NCBI GenBank assembly: GCA_027574665.1
Contig: CM050655.1
Coordinates: 11,279,170 to 11,343,169, forward strand
DNA length: 64,000 bases
Direction of reading: 5' to 3'
Source: Rhynochetos jubatus
Taxonomy: Eukaryota > Chordata > Aves > Eurypygiformes > Rhynochetidae
This document shows positions 1 through 31,614 of the stretch, in pieces (positions within the stretch are counted from its first letter, which is position 1; every line of letters starts with the position of its first letter). The translations under genes and the position numbers were made by a program. The notes under the pieces are model-generated. The model ran no database searches, was not told the DNA's origin, and saw only the letters and a list, made by a program, of their open reading frames with translations.

Positions 1-2693
1 AATACTCAGTAATTGAATTCTTCCTTTTCGTATTTGGCAAGGATGGGCCTGTTATGATTCTTAAGTCATTAATAAAATAACTCATTTCAAATGTAGTTAA
101 TAGAATGGAATTCATAATTTAACTTTGAGAGCTTTAATATTTATGAATTCTAGTAGATAGAATGACATTCGTTCAGTGGCCAAACATTAGATCATACCAA
201 ATAGCATAAAATACTGCTTCCGTTCAAAATATCAAGCTAAACTTAATTTTTCTTTTTGAAAACACTTTTGTAATATGTAAGATGGAAATCGATTGGGCAG
301 CTTTATGCAAAAATATCCCATCACAAAAGAAAGAAATAATTAGATTTGCCATTTTATTCCTCTTACTGATAAATTTTCCATGGGAGTTGCATGCTGGTTG
401 AATGCAGATCATGAATTGCGTTGACTCTTCTGAGATATCTCTACAATTACGATGTTGGCTGCACGGTTAACGTAGCTTCTTATGATGGTGCTCATAATTA
501 ATCTTCTTTATGAATAGTTTGTGGTTTAATGTAGCACTTTCATAAGTATATATATATGTATCTTGAAATATCTTACAGGTTAGATTGAACCATGCTTTCT
601 TGCATTTATTTTTACAAGATGCTGAAATGGGTACTGTCCACTGTCACACAAGACTTTGCGCTGTGGAGTCTTCCCCCTTGTTAACCAAGTTATGAGACCT
701 GTGTCTTAACGCTACAGAATTTGGTAATTTAGGAACTACCTAGTTTGATTACACTTAAAAGTAAAGTGTATGGAAAAAAGCCTTTTGCAATCTTGAGTCA
801 GCGTTCTGGGTGACTGAAGAGGAGACAGGTTTGTCAAGGACCCGCTTCGCTTTGCTGTGTCTCTGACCTGCTACAGGTCCATTCTTAGCTGTTGTGTCAA
901 GTTACTGTAGCTCCTCTGTCTTCCTTTTCGAAAAAACTGCTGTAGTTCAAGTGGAGGCACTATGCATCTGCCATAGCTCCACTGGGGCTGAACTCATAAC
1001 TGAGGGGAGTATGTCTGATGGCATAAGCCTGCTGGATCTTTCGGCACATACGTGAGCAGATGCTCTGGTCTGAAACAGCTAATATTCCACAAGGAATGGA
1101 TTTCTTTATCTTTATGAAACAAACCTTTAAAGTAATTTCAAGCGATTGGAGATGAGGGGAAAAACCCACTAGTTAAGATATATATGTCTTTTATGGAATG
1201 TATAATATATGAGAGGAAATGGGCAAACTGTATAGTACGTTTATGCAGGAGAATTGAAATCGAATTTACCAGTAATGCAATTGTCTCTTCATAAACAACA
1301 ATTTTGCAACACTAATGAGTATTCTCTGGGAAATGAATCACCTAGTGACTTCGAGAGAACTTGCTTTGGACTGAAAGATGCATTGCTCCTCTGAGAAGTG
1401 GTTCTAGGTTTTCTGAGTTTACAGACACTGATTCTACAAACCTGATTCTGCGCCTGCCTTAGGTGTATGTTCTAACTAGTCTTGGATGGAAAACTTGATG
1501 TAGAGTATAACTTACTGGAAAATTTAAGATCAACATTTGTGTATGGTAAATGATGAAATACTCTTTAAATAGACAGCTGTAAAAGGATGCTCTTCTCAAG
1601 TCTGGCATAATTACTTTGCTGTAGTGATTAAAACAATACTGGGTCTGAATGTTTTTTTGTTGACTTAGTGTATATATGGTAATATAGTTCAGAACTTAGT
1701 TGTATCGTGCTGTGGGATGTCTTTTGGTTTAGATTCCCAAAGTAAAACATTTAACCATGCTATTCCTTGATGCCGAGTATTGGAGTTAGCTTCTTATCAT
1801 TTCATCAAAGTCAGGTATCAGTATGATGTGTTTAAAGACTCCTAAATCACCAAAGCTTTTTCTTAAAACAGGTTTTTAATGCTGCAAGTTACTTGGCACA
1901 ATAAGCAGAAGTACAAAATGAAAAGCTTGGATAATAGAGGTGTGGGTACATGGGAGCGTCTGAGACTGAAAGATAGTTTTTGCTTCTAGATTGCCACCTA
2001 ATTACATGGCTCAAGTTTTCTGTTTATACAAATCTTAACAGTCACTATTTAATCTAAAGTTCTAATTAAACACAAGGGTGTTGAATAGTATGATATTCTT
2101 AAGCAACTTGGAGATGACGACAGCTCGTACCTATGTAAGAAATTGCCTGAGGTTGAATTATTGACTATATTGTTTTTCTCCTACTTGACACCAAGGGAAT
2201 TCAAAAATTCTAAATTACTTCCTGTATAAAAAGAGGAAAGGAATGCGGTTGTAATGGAGAAAAAATGGAATTCATGCTATTAAGTGGTAGAGACGTACAC
2301 TAGGCAGCAGAAAAGCAGAACCGAGGTTTCTGTACCTGACTTGCGTATGGTTGTGCTGCATTTTCCTATTGGGAAGTGCACGATCTAGACAGTGGCACTT
2401 CCCTTTGTGCTGGCAGAGAGCTGGTTCATTTGTCTGCCTTTCATCTTTCTGGAAGAAGTTTCTCATCTGGATTATTCTGCTTTTGATTTATAGAAAGTCC
2501 AAACTTCATGAATTGAAGTGTTGATATTCTGAAAAGCTTAACTTTTTAGTTCCCACTTATAATATTTTCAGTGGCTTTTCTAGTAATGGTTTATATTTTA
2601 TATTGGATCTTAGAATTTCCCATTTTAAATTTGCTAAGGTTTCCTCATCTTATATTGTATAATTGATGTTTCAGTATTCAGATCTGTGTAGGG

Positions 2694-3000
2694 CAGTGGT
2701 CTCCAAACCTTTCGTGATTGCACATATCTGTCAGTAAAAAATCTTTGAGCATTCACCCCTAATATAGGCACGTTTATTTACTTATAAATTAGGTACCTGT
2801 GCTACCGTACTAATACATTACAGTACAAAACATGCACAAAAGAAGAAACGTTAAAAGGATGAGCACGTTAAAGATGAAATAAACGCTATTTAGAAAATAT
2901 TTCTTAATATGTGAATGGTACAAAAATACTTTCTTCCTGCATCCTGGTGAATTGTCGTGCACGTCGCCTGGGGTGGGAGGGGGTGCTTTGGAGACCAGAG
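2694..3000. mobile_element. hAT-like non-autonomous DNA transposon
   Basis: The left end CAGTGGTCTCCAAA (2694-2707) and right end TTTGGAGACCAGAG (2987-3000) are inverted repeats matching at 12 of 14 positions. CAGTGGTCTCCAAA is the kind of terminus seen in vertebrate hAT (Charlie-type) elements. The 307-bp body is AT-rich with no coding frame, so it would have been mobilised in trans. Eight-base target duplications are not clear, suggesting an old copy. Confidence 0.6.
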
Positions 3001-5683
3001 TGGGTCTGGCATATTGCTGTTCACAGAATTCAGGTATGTAAGCAGGAATGGAATGTTGTGTAATTCATTTCTCTTGATGAGGGCAGTGTAAATGGTAGCA
3101 ATGAAACACTCATTGCAGCTCCGTTCTTCGTTAGAAGTCCTTGACCAGTAACCGACTGGACCTGTCTTCCGCCTTTTTCACTGAAGTGAAGCTCTGGTGA
3201 TGTAGCTCTCTGGTTTACAAGGCAGATAAATATTTCTGTATGGGGGGAACCCCACCCAACACATAATCAGTTGAAAGGGCTTTCTCAAAGTACTTCAGGT
3301 AACGGATACGGGTAATTAATGCAGTTCCAGTTATTCCTGTATGGTAGGCCAATTTGCTTTCTTATATTTAGACAGTGAAAGAGGCTGTTCTCTGTCCTGT
3401 GCAGCCATGTAGTAAGCACACATAGTTACATACACATTCCAACTCTTGCATGATGGGCTGCTCTCTCTCTGCGCACTGTAATGCGTACGAATTTCCTACA
3501 CATTAGGTACGCTAATGTATACTAATAGATACTGTAAGTTTTTGCATATTGTTACAGTGTGGACAGCTTTCTGAATTTGATGATAGGTTCCAATTTCAAC
3601 TTGAAGACATGATTATACCCTTTTCAAAGAAACATTCAAAGGAAACCCAGCCTGGGGATGGAAACACTGATATGAAATTGTTTAACGGGGAGGTTAAACC
3701 GCATGATTGTAATGGTTCCTTCCATTTGTAAAATTACTGGAGCCAGTGCTTCGAGTAACATCAAGGGAACAGTTTAGCTCCTTGGAAATGAAATTGTAGA
3801 AGTAAACTACTGTATTTTAATTCTACCTTAGTCGGAAACAATGTATTTCAGAACTGTTTACTTAAGCTGGCTCAACTTTTCTCCTGTAAACTATATGCGT
3901 GCCAAGGTAATCTTTGTGCAGCTCTTAACGTCCTTAGGTCGTGTTGGTGTTGCGTCCTTGGACACGCGCCCTTTGAAGCACCTTGCAGATGTGCCGCTTG
4001 CCAAGATACTTCTAAAAATCTAGAAAACACTGTGAGCGTGGGTTACTCCTACGTGCCTGTATTTGAGCATTCTTTGCTTTGTTATTCTCGAAAAGGTGAC
4101 ACGCTTGTGCAGCGATGCTGAGGTGACTCTGTTAGTTTTTGGTTACAGAACCATTACAGAAGGTGCTGCACCACCAGCTGAGCCGCTTGTGGAAAGATGT
4201 AGGAGCAGGCTCTTCAGAGCTCTTGGCTCCGGCTTTCCAAGGTGGAAGTGTTTTGAGTTTGAGTTTGATTTTTGCAGTCAATGACACTGCAAAAAACAGA
4301 ATATTCATTAGTCTCTTAATGCTTTTTCTGCCCTAAAATTTTAGGAAAACTCTACAAAAAGATATGCATTTGTTTTGTATTAGCAATTAATACTGAAACA
4401 GTATGAAGTATTGCGTTGTAACTTTACTGTATATTTGCTGATAGTTGAGTGATTTTTAATTTTTAAAAATACTTTCCCAATCTTGGTTCTATTTTTCTAA
4501 TGTTTTATTTCTCATGTATAGGATTTCTCTTCAAAACAGTTATGTGTCGGAATATTTGCTGGGAAAGAGTATTCATTTAGCAACAATGACTTAATTATCT
4601 TCTTTGTTTACCACATTGTTCACCCATCTGCTTGCTTACTTTAAAAGATCTCTGATTCCTCAATACTTAAGGGTATCTCTGTAAAGGTCTTTTATTTGAT
4701 CAATGTTGCTGCTGTCCTGGCTTGGAAGCTGAAGAGCCAGAGGCAGATTTGCATCTGTGTTTGGTGATCAGCGCTGCAAGCTTCCTTAGCTCCTGTGCCT
4801 GCTGAATTGTAGTCAGCTTCGTGGCAGTGGGAACATCTTGTACAAAGCAAAAGCGCTTACATCTGCAGGTGCCAGTAATATTTCAGTTACTTCAACCCAG
4901 AGTGGGCTTGTGGTGCTTTGCATTTGATTTACAGTGCACTTCATTTGGATGAGTTCTTTAATTGGAATTAATGGGATTTGGCCGTGGGTTCGTCCATCAG
5001 GAAACTGATTGTGTGGTTGCCACTTAGATTTGTGGGTGGGGTTTTTTTGGTAGGATTTTGTCTTGGAGCTTGAAGAATGATTTTTTTAAATTATCTTCTT
5101 GATGACCTCGTCTAGCTTTGCTCTTCAAAATAGAGATATCTGCTTCAGAAATAAAAATTCTCATAACATTTCCTAATTGATCATTTGAGAAGCAATACTC
5201 AAGGCTAAAACATTCATAACTTACCCATCTTATATCCTCACTTAAATTAATGGGGCGGGACTGGGCCAGTTTCGATGGTTGCAAAGCAAATTGCTCTTAC
5301 TGTTGCATTTGCAAAGGTGACTGGTAACTGTGCTGTGCTTAAGAAAGCTCAGCTGCCTGCACCTGTTGGGGGCGTGGGTTGGGTTTTCTCTTGTGCTTTT
5401 CTTCTGGCTTCAGTATAGCTTGGATGTCTCCTGAATTGCTGAGGTCATTGTAATAAGATTTCTTTGGAAGTTTAAAAAAAAAAACCCATACGAAGCCATC
5501 AAATTCAACTGAGTGAATATCAGTAAATAATTAGATAATATGAGGGTCAAAGGTTAATTTGTAGCCCATTAAAATCTGTGGGGATTTTTCCACTGGTCTG
5601 ATTGGCCTTTAAAACAATGGTGTAAAGCACTTTATTGGAAATAGCTGAAGACAAGAGTTCTCTGGTGTGATTATGTTAAAATA

Positions 5684-5840
5684 CCCAAGGAGGTGGTGCA
5701 GTCCCCTTCCCTGGAGACTTTCCAAAGCCACCTGGACTTGTTCCTGTGTGATCTTCGCTAGGGGATCCTGCTCTGGCAGGGGGGTTGGACTAGATGGTCT
5801 CTAGATCATCTTCCAACCCCTAACACTCTGTGAATCTGTG
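5684..5840 (+). mobile_element. CR1 LINE, 3' end fragment
   Basis: This short segment has the CR1 C-terminal coding and 3' UTR sequence (ccctggagactttccaaag, ctctggcaggggggttggac) and ends in TGTGAATCTGTG. It is nearly the same as the last 150 bases of the larger CR1 at 45330-46066, so both are the same subfamily. 5' truncation is normal for CR1. It lies in a PARG intron in sense orientation. Confidence 0.85.
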
Positions 5841-8154
5841 TAGTATTCTAGTCGTTTGTGTATCGTAAACATATATAACAAAAAGTGTGTTTGGAGATAG
5901 CCATCTTCAGTTTGCAACTAGCTCGCTAACAAAGGTAAACTCTAGACACCAAAAATAGGAATTGAATCCACGCATATTAATCAGACATGGTGATGTCTTC
6001 AATCTGCCCTAAATGGTTATTTTTTTGACTACCTTTTTTGGGGGGCTAACATTTGTGGTGGACTCAGTCCCAGACTGCACGTTCAAGGCTGGTGGTGTCC
6101 GCTTTTACAAAGAAGTTTTTAAAAAATTGTTTTTCTCTGTGTAACAATGGCAGTGGATTTTCAAAGAGAAAATACATTTTATGTTGTGCCGTGGCGAAGA
6201 GAAGGAAATAGTGCAAGGAGAAGGGTAACGAGAGCTCTTGTGTTAACTGCTGTAAAAGAGCTCGTGATCTGATACATGTAGTGACTGGGTGCATTTAGCT
6301 GCTAGGTCAAAATGCAGTTTATTGGTGAATGTCACTGTATTGTTCTGTCCCTACTGTGTGGAGTATCCCTCTACAGCACGGGATGCCTGTGCCAGAAGCC
6401 AGGGCTTTTCAAATTCTTGTGCCGCCCTGTGGTTTTTATCCAGTGGTGTAGGGTAGAACAGGAATACAGGTATCTCTTCTCGTTATTGCAATTACAGGTG
6501 GTGTTTTGGCGATATTTATGTGCCGTAAATGAGATTTTTTCAGAAGCAAATCAGCATTACTCTAGCTTTGATCCCAGGGGAGAAAGAAGAGAGGTTATTT
6601 ATGACAGCTTTTAACGGGAGAAAAGCCCAATGCTGAACACATTTAAGACAAAAAAAATACTTGGTTGAAATGTCTTAATTGACAGAGTGACTGCACTTTA
6701 GTGGGGGATTGTGAAGGATGAAATGCAGTTCATCTGCCTTGCCATTGCCTTTTAGCTTGATCAGACTTACTGCAGGCATGATTTTTTCCAGTTTTGGGAT
6801 TCTCCCCAGCCCATTCTTTGTGCTGAATAAGATACTGCTTTTGTGACACGAAGAACACTTCAATTTGAAGTAAAGGGGTAAAAAAACCTAGTAAAGGCAT
6901 GATTGGGCTAATAGATAAGTAGCTAAATGAACCAGTTTAAAGGATTCATCCCAAATGAATCCAAATACACTTCCAGATAAAAGCTCAGAGAATGTATGCG
7001 TTTAAGCAAGACACAACCCCTTGATAGAACTTGCATATTGGCCCATTTTAAAATACACCAGAGAAGTCTGGAGTTTGCCTTCTTCAAATCCTGACTGGTT
7101 GTTCAAAGAATAAAAAAAAAATCATAAACCCATTTTCACGTTTTTAAAATGGCTTTATTTGACACTGTAGATTTTTGGATTAAACTGATCTCTTCAGCAT
7201 GTATACTTCACAAGAATGTTTAAATACTGAAAAAATCTGGTTCACATCACTACTAAAAGCTAAATTCACCTGACAGCATTCTGGATTTAAAGGCAGGTTG
7301 TCATTCCAGTACATGGAAACAAATGAATAATGTTGTGTCATTCCTTTACTTAGCCTGTTTATTGCGGGGGAATGTTACATCCTCGGGGCTTTCGCTGTAT
7401 CAGACATCTTTTAGTGAACTTCCTACTCAGAGCATATTATTTCTGAAGTCACCGCTCTTCTTCCTTCCAGATAAATTCCATTATGTGTTGCCAATAACAA
7501 TGCCTTGTCACTTTGTTGGAAGGGAAATTAAGTAATGTGCGTTCAAGTTGCTGGAAGACAGATGATGCTGTAAAAGTATTTCAGCTAACCTTAAAAGAAT
7601 ACATCCACTTAACGGCTAAAAATAGGTCGCTGCGTTTTAATGCTTAGGTTTTCACAAATGAACGTTCGAATGGCAGTAGTAGCCCAGTGGATGAAGCCGT
7701 TTCTGGTGGGGATGGATTGTTTTCTTTAGAAACACTGCTGGGGCGCTGCAGCTCTTGAAGGCAATATGTTTCCATTGTATCCTTGTCTGCAACTCACTGA
7801 GCTGGAAGTAGGGTAACGCGTTTGTGTCTTGGAGAACTCAACGTACACGTTTTACCTCTTGGTCGCTTCTTTTTATCTGAGCCAGTCTGTTGCAAATAAA
7901 TCTAGTAGCTTTCCTGGATGCTCATATTGAAATCATCTTTTTGATATTCCAAAATCAGTGTGAGATAGGCATTCGCGTGGCATCTTAATCGGAAACTCGG
8001 CAAGCGAACAAACTTGCCACTCCTAAAGACCCATGTTACAGAGGGGCTGGCTAGGGTCTTCTTTCCACGGTAGAGTGTTTAAATGCAAGGCTAATCAAAA
8101 TATGTGCATAATACTTAAAAAAAAAAAAAAGTCAAATCACCAATATATCCCTGA

Positions 8155-28329
<20,175 letters not shown>

Positions 28330-28910
28330 AATACATGTATTTGATCAGGATATTGTTAATCTCCTCCCACCGGTATATTGTTTGAATTGCTGGGTATAAC
28401 GTATGAATTGGCTTAACTTACTATATATTGACTGCGTTAGTAGTTACGTATAGCACCCAACCAAAAAAAAAATCACCTTTGAGACACAAGATTCCTTATT
28501 TGGTGTGTTCATACATGAAAACCTTGTTTGCGGGTGTACAGAAAAGATTTCTTTGGAAAATCTGGTTTGCACTGTACCTTGTTAAGCTGGATGTTTTGGT
28601 ACATATCTGTGTTTCAATCAAGAGATTGCTGAAAGACTTAAGAAGATTTCTCTGTACTCCTTTGCCTTCATTTTTCAGAGATCTTCTCTCGAGTCCTCGT
28701 GTAAGCTTCGTGCTGGTGTACAGGCAGCCACGTAACTCCCGGGATGGTTTTAGAGAGTGTCGTCATGATCAAAGTCCTACTGAGAATTGTCGTGATTTGA
28801 TTACCTCTTTAAGACTGCCACGGTACCTTCAGTGTTCTTTTTCATTCATTTAACTTAAAATGCCCTGGCTTTAGTCTGATTTTTAAATAAATGGTTAAAA
28901 ATGGAGGAGC
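28330..28910 (+). other. PARG: PARG 3' UTR (predicted)
   Basis: The AT-rich stretch after the PARG stop has no credible frame. AATAAA at 28886-28891 is followed by a T-rich region (28936 onward), giving a 3' UTR of about 0.58 kb. An ATTAAA at 31609-31614 with a downstream TTGTGTGCTTT could serve a longer transcript. I cannot tell which is used. Confidence 0.55.
28886..28891 (+). terminator. Candidate PARG poly(A) signal AATAAA
   Basis: A canonical hexamer lies 557 bases after the PARG stop, the first AATAAA after the gene on this strand that I see. T-rich sequence follows 45-60 bases later. Confidence 0.5.
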
Positions 28911-31608
28911 TACAATGCATTTCACAACTGCATTGTCTTTATCAGATCAGACATAAAAGTTATCATGAAATAGTAGAGGAAAAGCAAACCATGGGAGGGT
29001 GGGAAAATGAGAAACGTGACCAAAGTTGAAGCAGAGGGAAACATTTTCACATCAAACTCTTCAATACCATTTTGTTGGTGCTACCCGTTACAATGCTGAA
29101 CGGGCTCTGGGGCCCGTTAGTACATTGGATGCTTCTCAAGGTTCCCTGCTGCTGGCAGTACCGTTTGTCTCAAGGTCTGCTAGTTGTGTTCGCTTTGTCG
29201 TATCAGCTCTTCTGTATCGCAGCATTGCCTGTGTGTGAGAGCAAGATCCCCATGGGATAACGGGAGCGAGGAAATGGAAATCACCTAGCAGTGGGAGGAA
29301 AGTTTGCAGGCTGTGGACTAGAACAGGAGGTCGTCAGGGGTTTGTGCCTGCGCCTTTTTAGGCACGGGAAGGATAATGCTGAAGAGAGGGCAGGAGGTGT
29401 GTAAAAGCTGTGCTATCATGATCTCTGTGAATATCAACTTAGCGTTGCTGTAGTACACTCATAGTTAACACAAAACTGACGATACATCTGGGGTAAAACT
29501 TCCCCAGCTCTGTGTGCAGGGCCAGCCAAGTGAAACGTTTGTCAATCAGTCGTTTAAACCCAGTTTAAGCCCAATTGTCTAAGTTTAGCCTCTTCTGTGT
29601 TAGATTTTTCCGGTCTGTCATGGTTGCTATTACCAGTTCAGCAATACAAGTGAAAACCGCAGCAGGAAACGTAGCGAGCTGAGGCTCGAGCATCAACAAA
29701 TCCTTTCGGCTGATGTGAGAGAAAAGAGCTCTGAGCATGAAACGCGACGTGGTGATGAAACGCTGGAAGGTGTTGGCAGTCTGGCTTACAGCGAAGCGCT
29801 CGCTGCTTGAGCTGCGCTGGTGGAAGCGGTAGCACAGAGTTTGGGTCGTTTAGAGACACCTGCAGAGCGCTGCACCTTCGCGTTAAGGCAAAGCAGGCAG
29901 CTTGGAAGCGCATTGCTTGGAAAGTGACAGATGCAGCAGCTTGAGGGTTTCTTCATCTCCTTCCCGCCCATCATAAGGAACAGTTTGGGGTTAGAATTTC
30001 AGGCTCTCTTCCATGTTTGCAGCTTGTGTCCGCAGAGTTAGAAGTCGTTTTTCCTGCTCCTGGTGTTCCAGTGTTGGCTCAGATTCCGGCAATAGCAGTA
30101 ACAGTGGTTTCTAATAAGCTTTTCTTCTGGGCACTGAGGTTCAGCGATGGTAGTGCTTCCAGATGCACTGCCGATGGGGGAACATACCCTGGTAATTAAG
30201 ACAAGTGGTGGAAACGTGGTGGCTATCTGCCAAACCTTCTCCACCTTACTACTCAGGATTTCCTAGGGAAAAGGTGAACACAGTTTGTTCCTCAACAACT
30301 GGAAGACAATACAGCAAAAAGCTCTAGGTGGCTCGATACAGCATCCCCTTTATTGTAAATGAATACATCATTATTAGTGCAATATTATCACCGTGGGGGG
30401 AAGTGACTTGTCAGGTATGAAAAACGTGCCAAAATGGCATAAAATTCTACTTCAACTCCAGAAAAAAAATAGAGTTGACTTTGGAAAGAGCCTCTGAAGT
30501 TTGCATTTCAGGGTATGCAGTTCAGTTCCCACAGTGTCAGGCATTTCCAGGATAATCCTAGGTGTTTTATGCAGTCTGGATTTTCACTGATACCTGAGAA
30601 TTTTCTAACGTGGGGAAGAATGCCTTTTATTTGAGATCATTCTTTAGGATATGTTTAGCATGCATATATATTCCCCCCCCCAACACATATGGTAGTATGG
30701 ACAGGAGAAAAGGAAAATAACACCTGATTTCCTCTTTACCGTGTCATCAGAATAAGTGATGCATCCCGCATTCTGCCGTGTCCCTGATCTCATAAAGGGC
30801 GATGTTGTGAGGACACTGTGAATGTGGCTTTGATTGCAGACAGGCTGAAGATTCTATTTTTCTGGGTTGTTTTGGTTTTTTGGTGTTTGTTTGGGCTATT
30901 TTGATTAAAAAAAAAAAGAGTTAACAACTTCCCAACGATGTTACATCCCCATGACGTTCTAACGCAGTCAAGAGCTCAACTGCCCAGAATGTGCACGTGG
31001 AAGCAGGAACTTTGCATCAGCCCAGTACGTGCTCTGCACTTTTCTTTCATTTTCCCCCCACTCTCCACTTACAAACGACCTGAAAAGTTTTTTTGAGCTA
31101 GTGATGCCTTTTGGTGCTCTGGTTGAAGTAGCCTGGAGTGGAGATGCCGGTGATCCCCCTGTGCAGCCTAGTAAGCTTCAGTTTCCCTCTTCTAGAACCT
31201 GTTTATGGAGTATTCTGTTTTGGGGGGGGTTTATTACTTTAGGGATGTTTGCTATATGATTTCAAATGAACATAAACTTCCTATGAAACCTTTTGTTTTT
31301 ATACTTTTCAGCAGCTAAACTGAATGCTTAATATGAAAACCGACAGGCAGTCATGTAGATTGCAATGTTGCCTCATAGTCAAGTTCGGTGCGGGAGCACT
31401 TCTGTTGTTTTAAAGCTCTGGCACCTGGATTCCTCAGTTCTGAGGTGTTTGTTCTTATCTAGGATGAGTGCTCGTTACTGTATATATTAATTTATAAACT
31501 GTTGAAGTGTTCCTGACATTCTTCTAAACTTACAGTTTATGCACCATTATATTATATTGATTTTTCTGGACCTGTATGCTAATGTTTACATGATTTTGTA
31601 GGAATACG

Positions 31609-31614
31609 ATTAAA
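31609..31614 (+). terminator. Candidate distal poly(A) signal ATTAAA
   Basis: ATTAAA lies in a 3'-UTR-like AT-rich stretch (31470-31640) and is followed about 25 bases later by TTGTGTGCTTT, a GU-rich element. It could end an extended PARG 3' UTR or an unannotated transcript. Confidence 0.25.

Noticed and set aside
28428-28853. 141-codon frame after the PARG stop
   Set aside because: It is in the predicted PARG 3' UTR and shows no protein similarity or coding bias.
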